A stretch of DNA of 64,000 bases from positions 44,542,642 to 44,606,641 of the forward strand of contig OX637394.1 of NCBI GenBank assembly GCA_951799425.1. The letters are read 5' to 3'. Each line of letters opens with the position of its first letter. The first letter of the stretch is position 1. Shown here piece after piece: positions 42,410-54,324 of this stretch. The position numbers were made by a program, and so were the translations under genes. The notes under the pieces are model-generated. The model saw only the letters and a list, made by a program, of their open reading frames with translations, was not told where the DNA came from and did no database searches. This DNA is from Ilex aquifolium (Eukaryota; Streptophyta; Magnoliopsida; Aquifoliales; Aquifoliaceae).

Positions 42410-44525
42410 TTTAAGTGTTTTAATATATTGAATGAAAAATTAATCAATTGGTATAAAAGCTTCCTTGAGATTAATGAATACTAACCAGGATTTTCTTTCG
42501 ATATGAAAAAATTTCTAGATTCAAGTATGGAAAATTTATTAAAAATTTAAGATTGAATTTGTAGATGAAAACCATAACAATATCAATTTAGTTGTAACAA
42601 AATATGAACAAAAAAAGACACAATAATTTTTTGATGGTACATTCGAACTCAATCATATATCTATACTACTTTAAAATATCAATATACAAGAAAAACATTT
42701 TTTTTCACTTTTACCCTCCAACAATAAAACTATGTTTTGTTTATCCTACAGATTTAATGCCACAATTTATATCTATATTTAAATAAGAATTTAATGTCAA
42801 GTTGATCATTTATTAACAGGAGGTACAAGGGTGACCTTACAAATTCAAACAGTTTTTCATTAGTTGTAATTATTGTGACTGCTATGAAACTCTTTATGTA
42901 GCTATTGTTACATATTCTTAGAAGCATTTCATATTCTCACGTATCCTTCTACAATCTCAAAACTCTAGCACATATGCTATTTTTTGAGGAATGAAAGCTT
43001 GCATTACATCCCAACAAACAGAAATAAACAAGCAGACATAAAGCTGGGTGAGTTTTAGACACGAAAACATTATTTTGTGAGGTGATAGATAATGCAAGTA
43101 TTTCTCATATGGCTTTGTTGCCTTTGATTCAAATTTGTTTTTAGTGCTTTTGTTTGAAGGAATTCTTTGATAACCAGGTTCTTTAGCTTCAACAACTTCA
43201 GAGTGAAATCAACACAAATTTCGTGGCATCTCTCTTTTTCAAAGATGCTGAAAAGCTTCTCAACTATGTGTAAAAACCTGTGAAGTCTCTGCCTCTCTTC
43301 TCTTCTCATATAATCTTTTTTTTTTATTCTCATGTCTATTGTTTATCTCTTTGTTCAAAGATCATCACTTTCATTATAATAATTGGTGCACTGGATCACC
43401 CGTTGAAAGGGACCATCTCCCTGTATGTAATGGATTTCATATTTTACACACACACACACACTAGATCACCTTATTTATGTAGCTACTCTGTGATCTAATG
43501 TAGCTTTCAACTAAGAGCTCCTATTCTTTTTTGGCCTCTTGGAAATCCTTGGTGAGTCAGAATCCACTTGTTTATTATGTATTGGATAAAAATATTCAAC
43601 TTTGCTTTTCTTTTACTTTCTTCAACAATGTAATTAGTGTTTTTCCTAATACTCTTACAGGATGAGCTGGATAATCGGATTGGTCATGTACCCTTGCTTA
43701 GATAATGGATCTTGAAATTCACGAGATTCTTGAACAAATTATATCTACTCTTGTAAAATGATGATACTTATTTGCATGTTTTGAGTCTTAAGAGACCATG
43801 AATAGTTGTTATTAGTGATTATATTTCTTAGATCATGATTTTTTGTGCAAACAACTCAAATTTTAGAAGAAGTTAAAACTGTTGATGAGATGGTTAAAAA
43901 AGTGACGGATACCATAGAAAGGGTGAGGGAAAAGTGCAAATGACACGATAGATTCCTGAGAAGCTTCAAGAAGATGAAAAACTCAAAAATGTAGTTTACT
44001 TAAGTTGAAAATTTGGCCTAAGTTAGTAGAAAAGTCTACTAACGAATAATGTTTTACCTAAAATAACCTAATCCTTTTGTAAATAACAAATTCCTATGAA
44101 ACTCAGTCCATCAGTTACCCATGCGCCATTTATATGAAAGCTATAATGTCATTCTTTCCAAAAAAAAGTGAATTAACCAAAAGATGAAGCTCCTAAATAT
44201 TTGTTATGTTTATATGTTGATTGGATTATAAAATTTTCAAAACAAAAAGGGACCAACACCCAGATAAAAAATAAAAACCGTGGTTGAAAAAAAAAAAGGA
44301 GAGCAAAAATTGCCCAATAAAATATTATGTCAAGGTATAAAGATGGTTGAACTTTTTAATTTTTCTCTACACTGCCTATGACCAAAAAGAGAAGAAAGAA
44401 GGCTGGAAAAATAAAGTGAGATTGACAATTGAGATTGAGAGTATGAGTAGTGATTATTGGACAAATAATTAGATGCATTTGGATCGAGAATTGTGCTATT
44501 TTTTGTTTCAACACATCTATATGTT
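42410..44525. other. gene-free AT-rich DNA
   Basis: No recognisable coding region. Contains a short (CA)n tract near 43447-43461. A Helitron-like 5' end begins at 42660. Confidence 0.5.
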
Positions 44526-44537
44526 ATAAGCAATGTT

Positions 44538-45369
44538 TTTTTTTTTTTCCAAAGCCACCCAGTGTGGGTGGAGGGTTTGGCAGACCCCTACCTGTATATA
44601 TAACTAAAAGGGGAAAAGTACAAGGGAGGATGACAAAGAGTCAAACCTCCAGAAGTACAAAGTGGGAGGATCAAAGCAACAAAGTGGAGACTCTCCACAA
44701 AACAAAATAACTGAAAACATAAATGAAAATAAAATTCATCGACGAACGTGAGGAGTCTGTCGAGCATCCAAGGCGAGGATGCCAGCAATCCCAGAAGGAA
44801 GGGATGACGAATCAAGAAATCGCTGATTTAGCTGCTGAGAACAAGCCCAATTAGCCATGAAGTTAGCTGCCTGATTCGCCTCCCGCAGGACGTGGCAGAC
44901 GCGAGCCGAGAGAGAAGTACACAGAAACCGAATCCGAGCAAGCAGGTAAGCATAAACCCAGCATCCAGTACCCTGAGAATAAACCAAAGAAACCACTGTA
45001 GCTGAATCTGACTCCACTACCAACTCCGAAGCTCCCAAATCTGCGGCCAACTCCAACCCAGCACAAACAGCCTGCATCTCCGCATACAGAATAGGCTGAT
45101 GCCCCAGAAACAAGCCAAAAGCCCTGAGAACTCGACCCTGGTGGTCCCAAATAACACCCCCTGCCGCAGACAGCCCCGTATTGCCTTTAGAACAGCCATC
45201 AACACTGATCTTCAGGCAACCTGGTACAGGACGAGTCCAAGCAACCAAGCGAAGAGGCCGAGGCCGAGGAACCAAGACCCTAAGAGAACCCACAAACTCA
45301 ACCGACTCATCCCGACGCAACTGACTCGGAGCAAACCCAAAAGCAAGCCCAATCAACTGCAAATCGGCC
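44538..45369 (-). mobile_element. 5'-truncated LINE
   Basis: Minus-strand insertion ending in an A tract (seen as T at 44538-44549). ATAAGCAATGTT is repeated at 44526-44537 and 45370-45381. It retains only the C-terminal RNase H domain and the 3' UTR, as expected of incomplete target-primed reverse transcription. Confidence 0.88.
44736..45369 (-). pseudogene. LINE RNase H domain
   Basis: Open for about 210 codons. Motifs: KISVDGCSKGNTGLSAAGGV (catalytic Asp), YAEMQAVCAGLELA (Glu), LVVESDSATVVSL (Asp), and REANQAANFMANWA where the family usually has Asp (NQAAD). The fourth catalytic carboxylate is therefore Asn (AAC). This is the RVT_3-type RNase H of plant L1-like LINEs. The upstream endonuclease and RT are missing because of 5' truncation, and the open reading at 45370-45377 is host DNA. 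Confidence 0.82.
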
Positions 45370-45381
45370 ATAAGCAATGTT

Positions 45382-45955
45382 AAGTGAACTTAATTTGTTA
45401 ACCTAATCATTCACAATCATTTGATTGACGGTGGACTCCAGTATTTGTTAAGACCTACAATTAATTCAATGGTTATGATGGAGGATGTCAGCAAATTAGG
45501 TTCAAATAACATTATTGTTATTAACATTGACTTTTTATTTTTTTTTTATTAAGACATTTCTTCTTTTAAAGAATGAGAAATTGTATTTTTCATTTGCATG
45601 CACTCTATAAGGAATTGATTCAAACTAAATAAATGAAATTGAATAGAAAGATATATGAGATGTAAATTTTCTAATTGTATTTAATTATTTTTTACATTTT
45701 TTATTTTACATTCTATATTTATTCACCTTTTTAACTTTGTTTACATTTTATGCTAAATTTCCTTGACATCTTACATTTTATGCTAAATCAATTATAGATG
45801 TATGAACACATGATACTTATATATACATCATTATAATTCAATTATAATTAAAAATGGTTCACGTGCAACGCATTTCTGCATCAACTAGTTAAAAAGAAAC
45901 ATAACGACGTTATTATAAATCTCACAAATCGTTTATAATTGATTGATTCTATGAT
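45382..45955. other. intergenic with hairpin MITE relic
   Basis: Near 45382-45520 the string TGAACTTAATTTGTTAACC is mirrored by GCAAATTAGGTTCAAATAAC, a decayed inverted-repeat element beside the LINE. No gene. Confidence 0.45.
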
Positions 45956-47393
45956 TAATTACAAAATATCCCTTCAAAGTTTGGCTCATGTTGCAAATTG
46001 CAATCAATTCCCTTTGGTTTCGATTTGAAGGATTTACCCCCTTCAAGTTTGAACATTAGATCAATGATTCCATTTCCAATTAGTCTAACTGTTAACAATT
46101 TAGAGAAGTTGGCCACTTGACCCTTAGTTATATTAAAAGAAACATCTACCCTTTCATCCTTATGCCTTTAGAAAAAAGAAAAGTGAAAAAATGAAAAATC
46201 TCATCCCACTCAACACCCATCCTCTCTTAGCAAACTTATTTACTCATATGAACTTAAAATGTAGGCTTAAATTGTGGACTTAATCAATCACTTTGATTGA
46301 TTTCACTGTGAGTCCTAATATTTATTGAGACTCACTAATTATTCGATAATTGTGATTGATTAAGTTCACATTTTAAGTGTAAATAACAATTTTCAATTGG
46401 ATTACCCCAAGAATCCAGCAACCCCATTGGGAAGTAACATCCACCTCCTCCCTGACAATCAACCCCGATCCTAGTCCACCCCCTCATGACAAGTAACACC
46501 ATCGCTCCCGTCAATATTGACCTACTCCGACCAGCAACACCCCACCACACTCGTCCCACCACAATGAACGCCATAACCCAAACTCGTATATTACCACAGT
46601 TTCACTGCCCATTCGTCTACATAAAAACAAAAATGAAAGCATACACATTGCGACACACATGCACCGTCGAGCCTCCGCCAAAGCTCTCTTACGGGCCTTT
46701 GTTGACTAGGAATCACTCTGAAACTCCATTCAAGATTTTGACCGAGTCGGAGTGTTCAGGGTTGATGTCGAACAGGTGAAATTAGAGCCTTGTTGGTGGT
46801 TATGGTTTACATTTGCAGAGTGATGTGGGGTTGGATAATTTTTGGAGCATTTCGAAAGGACTTATTCTTTTTTTTTTGGTCTCAATTTCTATTTTCCTTT
46901 CAGTTGGTTGATAAACGTTAATGAAGATTATATGGATGGTGGTTGCAACGATGACAAGGAACTAGAGTGGTGCTAGTATGTTTGCTGCCAGTGGATATTG
47001 GATTGACGAAGTTGGTTCAATCTATAATGCACCATTGTTGATTGAGATTGATGAATCTATGAAGTTTTTGGTTGGGTTAATTGCTTCGATGATTCCTTTT
47101 TCAAATATTGTTGTTGACTGAAACGATTTCAGATTAGAATTGTGTTTGAAGTGGTTAATGATAGCATGTGGTTGGTGATGGCTATGGCGGTAGCGAAGGT
47201 GGGGGTGATGGGGTTGACAATGAAAGGTGGAAATATGGTGGCAGCTCCTCGTATATAAGATGGAAATAAAGGGTATTTTAGGAATTTTATATTTGCCATC
47301 AATCTTATCTGTTAATTTAGTCTGGTGAGAACTTAGATAGGGTAAGAGCTAATTGTAACATAAGCAAAACTTTAAAGGAATATTTTGTAATTA
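45956..47393. mobile_element. Mutator-like non-autonomous element (tentative)
   Basis: Left end TAATTACAAAATATCCCTTC and right end reverse-complemented TAATTACAAAATATTCCTTT continue similar for about 45 bp (AAAGTTTGGCTCATGTTG versus AAAGTTTTGCTTATGTTA). No clear target duplication. Inside is a further hairpin (46250-46385) and a GC-richer stretch (46390-46780) that looks like decayed coding DNA I cannot identify. Confidence 0.5.
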
Positions 47394-48130
47394 GGTGGGG
47401 CTATTCCTACCCCACAAATCTCTATTTCTACCCCATTTAATTCCTCATTATTAACTACTAAGTCCGCCCCTTTTGTGCTCACCCCATGCTACATACACCA
47501 TTTTTAATAAGTAAACTCACTTTATATTTTGTCATAATTAGAGTTTCATTATTTATCTCATCTTATACACTCACAAAAATACTTTTTCTATATGAATTTT
47601 TCCAGTGACATACAGATTATTATTACTTCTCAATTTAATTCTATATTTAGTTTTCATTCTTTCCATTCAACCCTTCTCATCCTGACTTTGGTTTCAATAG
47701 ACCCCATCTGTATCCTTCCTAGCGACCTTGCTTGTGTCGACTTCTGTCAAGTTTAATAATTTTTTATTTAGAATTTATATGTGTGTTGTATATGTATGAT
47801 TTTAGATTATTTGTTCTTTTTTATCTTGTTTAGGTTTTACATCTATACTTGTTATTTTTTTCTTATTCGATTTTGCGTATGTGTTTGATGCTTGTTTTTT
47901 TTTTTTTTTATGTTCGGTTTTGCGTCTTGTGATTTTGTGTCTTGTGGTTTTGTTTTTTCTTTTAATCTTTGCTTGATTTTTTTTTTCCTTTTTGTTTTGG
48001 TTTGCTTCTTTTTTTTTTTTGGTTTCGTTTTTTTCTTTTTAAAGTGGGTGTATGTAGTATGGGGTGGACTTACTTACTAATGGGGTGGGTATAGAAGAGG
48101 TGGGTTTAGTAGTTTGATAATGAGAAATTA
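47394..48130. other. repeat-derived, no gene
   Basis: Starts GTGGGGCTATTCCTACCCCAC, the reverse complement of 51610-51640. Has long poly-T/pyrimidine tracts around 47900-48040. The ORF at 47892-48080 is a low-complexity Phe-rich artefact. Confidence 0.5.
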
Positions 48131-48373
48131 AATAGGAAGATTTGGAGGCCGGTCTCCCTATACGGACTTGTTTGGACTTAACTCCATCAAGGAAACTTAT
48201 TATTTGTTATAAAATCCGTTTTTTTGTCAATTTTACCAGACTATCTCTTCCCTTTAAAAGTGAAATAAAACTAAAAATTAAAAACTCCTAAATTTTAGGA
48301 ATTTCACTAATATTAAAAAAATTTCTATCTAATATCTATATATATCCATATATATGTTAGGATTATATCTCTC

Positions 48374-48950
48374 TCATATATATATATATACTAAGTTTGT
48401 TGTAGTGTTTTCACTATCTTTGTTAAAATTTTCATTTTCAACTATCCAATGTTCTGGTAGTTGGACATCTTTCCATAAAAGTCTTTTGGGGACTTGTATG
48501 TTGGATTCATTGGTACTATCTTGAATTAGTAAGGTACTATCTTTAGGACTTTTCTTTAATGCATGCACATTCAGGTTTGTGGTAATGCATTTGTAATAAA
48601 TCCTATAGATGAGGACCAGAGATTCTGTCTCTTTTACTAATTCTATTATGTCTCCGCTTAACTTTACACCTAAGGTTAAAGCTAATGGAGTGTTTTTGCA
48701 GGTTAAACTTAAGGTGAAATCTGGGAAGCATTTAAAACATATTGGTCCTTCATGAAGACCGGCTTCCATGATTCCTAAGACACTGGGTTCATATCTTTTG
48801 AATCTACAATCTCTTAGGGTTAATAAAACTGCTGCATTTTTACCAGTTTGAATTAATTGTTTAATTACAACTTGGACTAGACCTAAGTGGATGAATTTAA
48901 ATCCTTTGGATCTATGCCTTTTTGCACGTGAATAATTTTCATATACAAAA
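48374..48950 (-). pseudogene. caulimovirid-type movement protein fragment (endogenous)
   Basis: About 190 codons open on the minus strand, from just after a TAA near 48950 to 48374. No ATG occurs before 48769. The order FIHLGLVQV, then LRD followed by a basic stretch and SVLGIMEAGLHEGPICF, then FTLSLTCKN, a YRIYYK strand and LLWKDVQLPEHW fits the 30K-superfamily movement protein of plant pararetroviruses (Caulimoviridae), including the conserved LRD triplet. It lacks a proper start, and no coat, RT or protease region is recognisable nearby, so it is an old integrated fragment and not a virus genome. Identity is from pattern recognition. Confidence 0.65.
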
Positions 48951-49229
48951 TATTAATAAAAAGTATTAGGTATATGTGTACCTACATTAAATATCATTTC
49001 AAGTTTATCAAAATTATATTTTTATTACTCGTATTATATTATATAATTTGAAAATATTGTTTGTTCCCAACGATTTATTGTTTTAAGTATAAAAAAAAGA
49101 TAAAAATAATTTATTTGAAATTCATTTGATTATGTTTCAACTTATAATTCATTGAATAAAATAAAAATAATTTTTAATATTCTAATCAATGATTATTATA
49201 ATTAGTAAGGTTAATAGGGATAAAATATA

Positions 49230-49563
49230 GGATTAATAACACTTTGGTTCTCTAAAGTTTGCGTTTTTTGTCAGTTTAGTCCTCAGTATATAATTTTTAT
49301 CAATTTGATCTCTAAAATATTTAATTCTTGTTTAAATGGTCCCTAACCAGATGGTCCATTAAACTTTTTGACAAAAATAACCACATGTTATTCCTTCAAA
49401 TAGTATCACGTGGTCACTTATATAAAAAACTTAACAGATTGTTTGTATATGAATCATTTAAACATTAATTAAATATTTTAAGGATCAAATTGACTAAATT
49501 GATACAATGAAAACCAAACTGACAAAATATGCATATTTTAGGGACTAAAAGTGTTATTCACCT
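49230..49563. mobile_element. Mutator-like MITE
   Basis: Ends GGATTAATAACACTTTGG and, reverse-complemented, AGGTGAATAACACTTTTAG. The 9-mer TAAAATATA flanks both sides (49221-49229, 49564-49572). Internal TTTAGTCCTCA and GGTCCCTAACCAGA. Relics of the family lie in the protease intron and near 24270-24400. Confidence 0.75.
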
Positions 49564-49792
49564 TAAAATATAATATACTACTCTATAATATATATTTTAA
49601 AAGAATATTAAAATTTTAAAATTCAAGTTTTACTTAAAAATACAATATAAATTTTTTATATAAACTCTTAATAAAATATGAAAAGTTTACTGTGATTGAA
49701 GAATTATATTGATTTAATATAAATTATTTTTAAAAAACTACGTAAAATATTATTTTTTATCTTAAAAATTAAATGGTTGAAATTTTGGATGA

Positions 49793-50508
49793 AAGAAATA
49801 CACATATGTAAGGATAATGTTATCTTTATATTTAAAATGAGTAATATTAAATTGATAAATTTTTTTTAAAAAAAATAAACGTTTTATTAAAAATTATAGT
49901 GATGCATATATGTTTTAAAGGTAACGTACGTAGTCAATTAAAAAGTTTCATAGATACTGATATTTATACATAGTAAATAAAGAATTAAAAGAGGTATTAG
50001 GGGTAATTTGGAAATTTAAATATATATAAGTATATGATGACAATTTAGTATTCAAATATTGAAGGATAGTGTGGTATTTAAAATTTTTTATAAGAGTAAA
50101 ATAGTGAATCAAAAGGTTTTCATGCTAAGACAAAAGTTTCATTCTTTATTAGTAGTATATATGGAAAAAAATACATATATAGTCATAATGTTATCTATAT
50201 ATTTGAAAAAAGTATAATTTATTGATGAATTTTTTGAACACTTTATTGAAAACTATAATGATGCATATATTTTTTTAAGAGTAACATAGTCAATTAATTT
50301 TTTTTATAGATATTGATATTTATACAAACATAATAGAGAAGTAAAAAAAATGTTAGTGGGTAAATTGGAAATTTAAATACATAAGAACGTGATTGTAATT
50401 TAGATATTTAACTATGGAAAGATAATGTGATAATTAAAATTCTTTATAAGGGTAAAATAGATAATCAAAAGTTTTTCACTTAAGGTACTTTTATTAGTAG
50501 TATAGATA
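49793..50508 (-). repeat. two tandem Helitron-like 5' regions
   Basis: Two similar 345-370 bp units (TGATGCATATAT, GTCAATTAA, GATATTTATACA, AAGGTAATTTGGAAATTTAAA-type blocks) each end TTTATTAGTAGTATA(TA/GA). On the minus strand the second reads TCTATACTACTAATAAAAG, a plant Helitron 5' end. Confidence 0.5.
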
Positions 50509-50510
50509 TA

Positions 50511-51140
50511 AAATAGTAACATTCAAATATAAAATAAAATATCATTTAAACACAAAAAATAATACCATTTAAAAACAAAAAATAGTATCATTAAAAAATA
50601 AAAAATAGTAATATTGTATATTAATATTTGAAAAAATAATAATAACATACTCAATAAAAAATAGTAACATTTAATATTGATATTTTAGAAAAATAGTAAT
50701 ATTTAATATTAACAATAAAAACAAAAAACAGTAACATTCAAACACAAAAAATAGTACAATTTAAACACAAAAACATAGTAACATTTAAAAAATAAAAAAT
50801 AGTAACATTGTATATTAATATTTGAAAAATAATAATAGTAACATATTCGACAAAAAATAATAACATTGGATATTGATATTTTCGAAAAAATATTAACATT
50901 CAATATTAACAGTAATATGCTTATAAAAAAAAATAGTAACATGTTTAATAAAAAATAGTAACATGAACAATCCCAACAAAACAGAAATAGTAACATGAAA
51001 AAAAAAATGTACTGGTACAACGTCGTCTTCTTCACAAAAATAAATCGAGACCTAAATCGAGACCTCGCCGATCATCCAAAAAAGTAGTAACATGTGCAAA
51101 AAAAAAATAGTAACATGCGCGAAAAAAAAAAAGTAGTAAC
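50511..51140. repeat. AGTAACAT motif array
   Basis: At least 12 occurrences of AGTAACAT, mostly as AAATAGTAACAT, in about 630 bp of A-rich DNA with irregular spacing of roughly 20-110 bp. It is repeated in copy 2 at 54319-54960. The Tyr/Phe-rich minus-strand ORFs are by-products. Confidence 0.85.
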
Positions 51141-51700
51141 ATGCTTCGGGACATTTCGTCAAAGTTTTTGGTGGGTGGATTTGATGTTGTGGGAGTAACG
51201 GATAAGAGATGTTTAATGGGTTGTTGAGGGCGGTTTTGGGAAGACAAAGATGGGAGCTTTGTGAGGAGTCTGTTTAGGAAAGAGAAGTTATATGGGGCGA
51301 GAGAAAGAGCTATGGAAAGATTGTGACAGACAATTATTAGCGTAAAATCAGGTAGGCATATCTTCCTTCTATATATATCTCAATGAATTAACTTCTATGG
51401 TTTTCCATAACTGAACAAAATTAACACCGTTTGGGGTATTTTTGAGATTAAAAAAAAAATGGACTTAAGTACCTACATATAAGTTTAAAAACGGACTTAC
51501 CCTCAAATAAGTTTCCTTGCCGGACTCAAGTCATTATAAGTCCATCTAAGAGGGCTCAGTCCCAATTTTCACAATTAAATAGGGTGGGGATAGAGATTTG
51601 TGGGGTGGGAATGGAGATTTGTGGGGTGGGAATAGCCCCACCCTTTTGTAATTAACCCTAATCTAATTGGTCACTCAAGTTGGTCTAATATCCTTTAATA

Positions 51701-51877
51701 GTAATGTTATTTGGATCTAAAAATTTCATCTCATTTGTTAACTTGATTTACTATGACTTTTACATTGATTGTGAGTCAAATCAAACATTAGAACTTGTTC
51801 TTCATCTAATGTTTTTAATAAAACCACATCATCAGATCAAAAAATAAAATCAATTTTTTTGGTCTAAATATCATTAC
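51701..51877. mobile_element. small MITE
   Basis: Ends GTAATGTTATTTGGATC and, reverse-complemented, GTAATGATATTTAGACC. Flanks CCTTTAATA and CCTTTTAATA suggest a 9-10 bp duplication. The orthologous copy is at 55517-55694, so it predates the segmental duplication. Confidence 0.65.
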
Positions 51878-52133
51878 CCTTTTAATAAACTTCATCATTG
51901 TCACAATATTCCCAAATACCAAGTTAGAAATTTCTCGGAAGGTACCAAAAAGTAAACGACATTCTTAAAACGTTTATTATTCACGAGTGTCGCTTTCTTT
52001 TTCATTGTGTTTCATGCATACAGTTTGGAGGTCAATGTTAGATAACATCTTAATTTATACATTATCTCTATCTAGTCAACTTTTCATGGTATTATTTCTA
52101 ATTATACAAAATCATCATATATATATATATATA

Positions 52134-52175
52134 CTAGTCATAACCCGCGCCTGAAGGCACGATAGAACAAAAAAT
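52134..52175 (-). mobile_element. Helitron-like 3' end
   Basis: Minus strand: a stem-loop CGTGCCT-TC-AGGCGCG, then GGTTATGA, then CTAG, followed by T of an AT run. A hairpin 8-10 nt before CTRR with a T after it is the Helitron 3' hallmark. The 5' partner was not found. Confidence 0.55.
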
Positions 52176-52518
52176 TCGAGTCCTAAAAAATCGATATCAC
52201 TATATTAAATAATAATTTTTCTTTCCTTCATTTATTTGATTAAATCATTCAAAATTTATTTTTACCCATTATTTTCTTAAAGATATTGACAAAATTTTCT
52301 CAAAATATGTAATTCGATAAATTTTTTTAACAGATCTATACTATCGTGTATGGATATATCTAAAATAAAAATTATGTTAAATTACAAATTAATCAAATAT
52401 TAAATGGTTTAGCATATGATAGAAATGAGTGATGTGATGATTTTTGAGGGGGAAAATGTATAGGGGATAAAATTCAACTTCCTATGTATTTTATTATATA
52501 GATTTGTATAGATATAAG

Positions 52519-53754
52519 GGAAAATTTCATCCAGATCCCCTGTAATTAGGTCTAAATTCAATGACACCTCCTTCCAATTTTGATATTTCACTGTCACTCC
52601 CTGTTAGTGATTGTCGGGTTACACCGTTAATGGCGATGGTTGATTTATAAAAATATCCCCGAGTATTTTATAGGGTAAATTTTATCCACACCTCTTATAA
52701 ATAAACCTAACTTTAACAACACCTCTATAAATAGACCTAACTTTAACAACACCCTCTTTTGATTCTGAAATTTCAATGCACTCTTTTTTAGTTATATTAT
52801 ATTAGCCTTTATTTTGATCAATTTAATATTCAATTTTATCAAATTAATTTTCTTTATTTAATTTAAATTAAATTAATATTTCATCTCATCAAATCAACAC
52901 AAAATTGATATTTATTTCATCAAATTAATATTATTTCTTTAATTTAATATTAATTTATTAATTATTTTTATCAAATCAACATCAAACTGACATTTAATTT
53001 TATTAAATTAAACTATTTAATTTATTAAATAGAATATTAAATTTCATTAATTTAAAATTTAACCTTATCAAATTAATGTCATTTCCTTAATTTAACACCA
53101 AATGAACATTCAATTTTATTAAAACAACATTCAAATTTATTCAATTAACATTAAATTCAATCAAATTAATACTAAATTAATATTTAATTTTATTAAATTA
53201 AACTAAATTAATATTTAAATTTATCAAAATTAAGATCACATTTATTCAATTAATATTAAATTTTATCAAATAATTTTAAATTTTATATATGAAGTATGAT
53301 GTGTGATGAGCGTTCGGGCGACGTGGAGGACATATGATAACAGAGGAATTAGAAATGGATGAGATTTTGACATTATTATTATTCATCATTTTTAACTATA
53401 AAAATTATTATGATAAAAAAATATAAAAATTATAAAACCTTGATTATGTAATCAAATGAGTGATAATATGATGACTAATATTATAACAAAGTTATAATAC
53501 AACGCTTTAAAATAAAAAATTCATTGGGATAATATATTGATTGAAATTATGTTTGTTGGCTGGTTAGCGCATATATAATGGGGAAAGAATTGATGACATT
53601 TTAATCTATTTATATAATAAAGGGTAATTTTAGTATTTTCACAAATATTTAATTAAATCATTATTTTATCTACTGATAGAGACAAAATTTATTGTTATAG
53701 GGGTTGTCATTGAATTTAGACTCAACTACATGGTGTTTAAATGAAATTTTTCGC
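52519..53754. mobile_element. Mutator-like non-autonomous element
   Basis: Terminal inverted repeat of about 55 bp (GGAAAATTTCATCCAGATCC / GCGAAAAATTTCATTTAAAC, both then GTCTAAATTCAATGACA). TAGATATAAG is duplicated exactly at 52509-52518 and 53755-53764. AT-rich core, mostly AATTAAT-type simple sequence, no transposase. Confidence 0.88.
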
Positions 53755-53764
53755 TAGATATAAG

Positions 53765-54276
53765 ATGTAGATATAGTATGTCTTCGATCTTTGTACTATA
53801 TATATATGTATAGTAAATATGTGTGTGTGATATGAACAGTAAAGATGGAGAGCAGTGGCATTAGGATAGAATTTTGGGGAGACATGTGTCTCAGTTTGGA
53901 AAGAGAATCATGAAAGATGAGTGTGAGAGACAGTCAATGTCTCAGTATAGAAAGTGATTCCTTAACATAGGAAATAATGATAAGAGTTGTAATCTGTATT
54001 TTATAAAGAGAGAGACAGAGTTGAGGAATGAGATATCGCTTAATTGTCGGATTTGATTGAGTTGGGAATTAAATTTAGGGATGTTAGTTTTGGAAAGTAA
54101 AAGTTTTGAGTGGCAAAAAATTCTCAAGAGCTAATATAGTACGTCGGATCTAAACGATCTGAGACGTCAATAGCTTGAGACATTTTGAAATATCGTCGGC
54201 CGTTGGATGATGCCTTTTTTTATCTCGAAACGATCTGAACCATTCTTTGTCTCTTGAATTCAAAATCGTTCTACTT

Positions 54277-54278
<2 letters not shown>
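53765..54278. other. intergenic, no gene seen
   Basis: AT-rich, ends in a long (AT)n microsatellite (54279-54319) that abuts duplication copy 2. Confidence 0.5.

Positions 54279-54304
<26 letters not shown>

Positions 54305-54324
<20 letters not shown>

Larger units (their letters stand above)
42660..45888 (+). mobile_element. candidate non-autonomous Helitron
   Basis: Begins TCTATACTACTTTAAAATAT, the usual plant Helitron 5' end, and ends CATCAACTAG followed by T, with a weak GCAACGCATTTCTGC stem-loop before it. The flanking bases are A and T, as for insertion at AT. The LINE at 44538-45369 lies inside. No Rep/helicase. Pairing of these two ends is an inference. Confidence 0.4.
48130..51640. 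mobile_element. possible long inverted-repeat element
   Basis: 48165-48235 (GGACTTAACTCCATCAAGGA, AACTTATT ... AAATCCGTTTTT) is inverted at 51481-51570 (GACTTGAGTCCGGCAAGGA, AACTTATTTGAGGGTAAGTC on the minus strand). The 3.3 kb between includes the movement-protein fragment. Whether the two ends belong to one element is inference. Confidence 0.35.
50509..52133. repeat. 1.6-kb direct duplication, copy 1
   Basis: Matches 54305-55935 from TAAAATAGTAACATTC to ACAAAATCATCAT. Over the 530 bp I compared (51141 onward) there are about 17 substitutions, close to 3%. Contains the AGTAACAT array and a MITE at 51701-51877. Confidence 0.9.

Noticed and set aside
44736..45377. Host RNase H-like gene
   Set aside because: A 12-bp target duplication and A-tail define a truncated LINE.
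46335..46780. Short GC-richer ORFs on both strands
   Set aside because: No recognisable domain, and they sit inside an inverted-repeat element; left unnamed.
47892..48080. Phe-rich ORF
   Set aside because: Poly-T tract translation.
50709..51035. Tyr/Phe/Val-rich minus-strand ORFs (also at 54548-54862)
   Set aside because: By-product of the AGTAACAT array; periodic and membrane-like only because of base composition.
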